In this document: one piece after another, positions 62,589 through 64,000 of the stretch
How the letters are laid out: each line of letters opens with the position of its first letter
Position numbering within the stretch: the stretch's first letter is position 1
Assembly: GCA_009772985.1 (NCBI GenBank)
Contig: WOUS01000003.1
Location: 1 to 64,000, forward strand
Reading direction: 5' to 3'
Source of the DNA: Anaerolineaceae bacterium
Lineage (GTDB): Bacteria > Chloroflexota > Anaerolineae > Anaerolineales > Villigracilaceae
Length of the DNA: 64,000 nucleotides
Notes under the pieces: model-generated
Seen by the model: the letters and a program-made list of their open reading frames with translations, nothing else
Database searches by the model: none
What the model was told of the DNA's origin: nothing
Position numbers and translations under genes: made by a program

Positions 62589-64000
62589 ACCAGCGCTCCC
62601 TGCCGCGCCTGTGCCTGCTCGCCGCCCTCGCGCTCCTCACGGCCTGCCTCCCGGCGGGCGGCGGCATCTCCACCCCCTCCTCCGTGGCCGCCTCCCCCGC
62701 CGTGGACGCGCCGCTTTCCGCCAACACTCCCTTCCTGCCGGAGGGCTACGCCACCCCCACCGCGCCCCCGCCCCCCGACCCCACCGCCACGTCCACGTGT
62801 GGATTTCGCCCGCCGTCCCCATCGCCCTGCGCGACGCCGCCCTCGCCACCGGCTTCCCGCCCGCCGCCGACCCATCCGGCGCGGCCATCCTGCTCGACGT
62901 GCAGCCGCTGACATCAGCCACTTCCCCCACCTCCACTTGGATCTACGCGCTGGTGGCGCCCTTCCCCACCGTGACCGACGGCGTGACCGCCGACGACCTG
63001 CGCCGCTCCTGGGCCGGCGAACCAACCGGACCGTTTGCCGGCCGCCCGTTGTGGATGGACCAGCCCACCCTCGACGCATTCACCGCCCTGTGGGGCGCGC
63101 CCGGTTCCGGGTCCGTGCAGGTGGCGCCAGCCGGCGAACTGCTGGACGCGATGTGGGCCGGCCAGCCCGCCTGGGGCATCGTCCCGTTCGAGTCGCTCCA
63201 GCCGCGCTGGAAAGTCCTCAGCGTGGACGGCCAGTCGCCCATCCACAAGGAGTTCGACCAGTCCGCCTATCCGCTGGCCGTTCCCTTCGCCCTCCAGCCT
63301 GCCGCCTTCAGCCTGCCGCCCTCGAACCGCGACCCGTCCAAAATGACCGTGCTGGTGATGACCGGCGTGACCGCCATGGTGCGCGCCACCGCCTCGCGCA
63401 TGGAAACGAAGGGCCTCACCTATCCCGCCGAAGGCATCGGCGGCTGGCTGCGCTCCGCCGACGTGACCCACATCAGCAACGAGATCTCGTTCGCCGACTC
63501 CTGCCCGCCCCCCAACCCGAGCCAGACCAGCCTGACCTTCTGCAGCGACCCCGACTACATGGCCCTGCTCGTGGACGTGGGCGCCGACGTGATCGAGTTG
63601 ACCGGCAATCACATGAACGACTGGGGCACCGACAACTTCCTCTACACGCTCGACCTCTACCGCCAGAATAACATGCAGGTCTACGGCGGCGGCGCCGACC
63701 TGACCGCCTCGCTCAAGCCGCTGACCCTCTCGAACAACGGCAACAAATTGGCCTTCATCGGCTGCAACCCGGTCGGCCCAGTAGCCGACTGGGCCACCGC
63801 CAGCCTGCCCGGTTCGGCCCCCTGCGGCGACTATGGCTGGATGGTGACGGACATCGCCCGCCTGCGTTCCGAGGGCTACCTGCCCATCGCCACCTTCCAG
63901 TATTACGAGTACTACACCCCCTACCCGGCCGAACACCAGGTCAGCGTCTTCGGCCAGATGGCCGACGCCGGCGCGGTCATCGTCAGCGGCAGCCAGTCGC
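62585..64000 (+). CDS. CapA-like lipoprotein, frameshifted and cut by the right edge
   Basis: From the ATG at 62585 (ATGA overlap with the preceding gene), 'LAALALLTAC' is a lipobox followed by a Thr/Pro linker. Near 62790 the frame is lost within the linker. The globular protein continues one frame over from about 62797 ('VWISPAVPIALRDAAL') without a stop to the window end. The second half is CapA/PGA_cap-like: 'MTVLVMTGVTAMVRA' and 'DVIELTGNHMNDWG'. The first half may be a binding-protein-like domain. This is either a true frameshift in a GC-rich linker or a sequencing error. Confidence 0.75.

Noticed and set aside
1-64000. tRNA or rRNA genes
   Set aside because: Intergenic gaps are short and filled with repeats, promoters or terminators. 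No cloverleaf with a T-arm GGTTCRA motif or CCA end was found by eye. A tRNAscan run would be decisive.

Overview
The window is a GC-rich bacterial chromosome segment with densely packed genes, short intergenic gaps and many ATGA overlaps. The gene set points to the Chloroflexota, probably class Anaerolineae: GxxExxY proteins, lipoproteins with Thr/Pro-rich linkers, GPH sugar symporters, GH1 and GH38 glycosidases, a DUF3048 protein and a CapA-like protein. This is an inference from gene content; there is no rRNA in the window. I found no tRNA, rRNA, CRISPR array, phage or complete classical IS, and no gene-free stretch longer than about 250 bp.

Layout. 1-4.7 kb: TPR protein (cut by the left edge), pyrimidine-nucleoside phosphorylase, family 5 uracil-DNA glycosylase, patatin phospholipase. 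4.9-7.9 kb: ruvB-trmH-queA operon. 8-17.6 kb: a carbohydrate region (GH1 glucosidase, flippase fusion, hydrolase, GH38 mannosidase) holding three small PD-(D/E)XK nuclease genes set in repeats. 17.6-23.1 kb: radical SAM plus CheY, upp, esterase lipoprotein, methyltransferase, thiamine-binding protein, MazF module. 23-27.3 kb: ABC-F protein, ruvA, ruvC, yebC. 27.4-30.5 kb: a coupled signalling operon (CheY-ParA, Sir2, GAF histidine kinase). 30.6-37.4 kb: Zn dehydrogenase, mutL, HAD phosphatase, S41 protease, UPF0104 membrane protein, AbrB/PIN module. 37.4-44.4 kb: NUDIX, two tandem M1 metallopeptidase lipoproteins, zinc ABC importer operon with a rhodanese. 44.5-50 kb: zinc-ribbon/RDD protein, a lower-GC pair (Cys-rich secreted protein and lipoprotein) and a YprB-like exonuclease. 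50-57 kb: tandem GPH symporters, two SDRs, an orphan antitoxin with a toxin remnant, EamA exporter. 57-64 kb: superoxide dismutase, 7Fe ferredoxin, DUF3048, zinc-ribbon proteins, an enolase-superfamily enzyme and a CapA-like lipoprotein (frameshifted, cut by the right edge).

The most striking feature is a crowd of short palindromic repeats, at least a dozen unrelated families in 64 kb. Many lie inside conserved genes without breaking the frame: queA, udg, mutL, the ABC-F gene, GH1, GH38, the dehydrogenase and the exonuclease. Several families share one architecture of two adjacent hairpins, often closed by outer complementary arms. One GxxExxY nuclease gene is bounded by 41-bp imperfect terminal inverted repeats, and a DUF559 nuclease gene sits between clusters of another repeat family. 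A second recurring signal is a -10 hexamer placed 6-7 nt before start codons that lack a Shine-Dalgarno sequence, which suggests frequent leaderless transcription.
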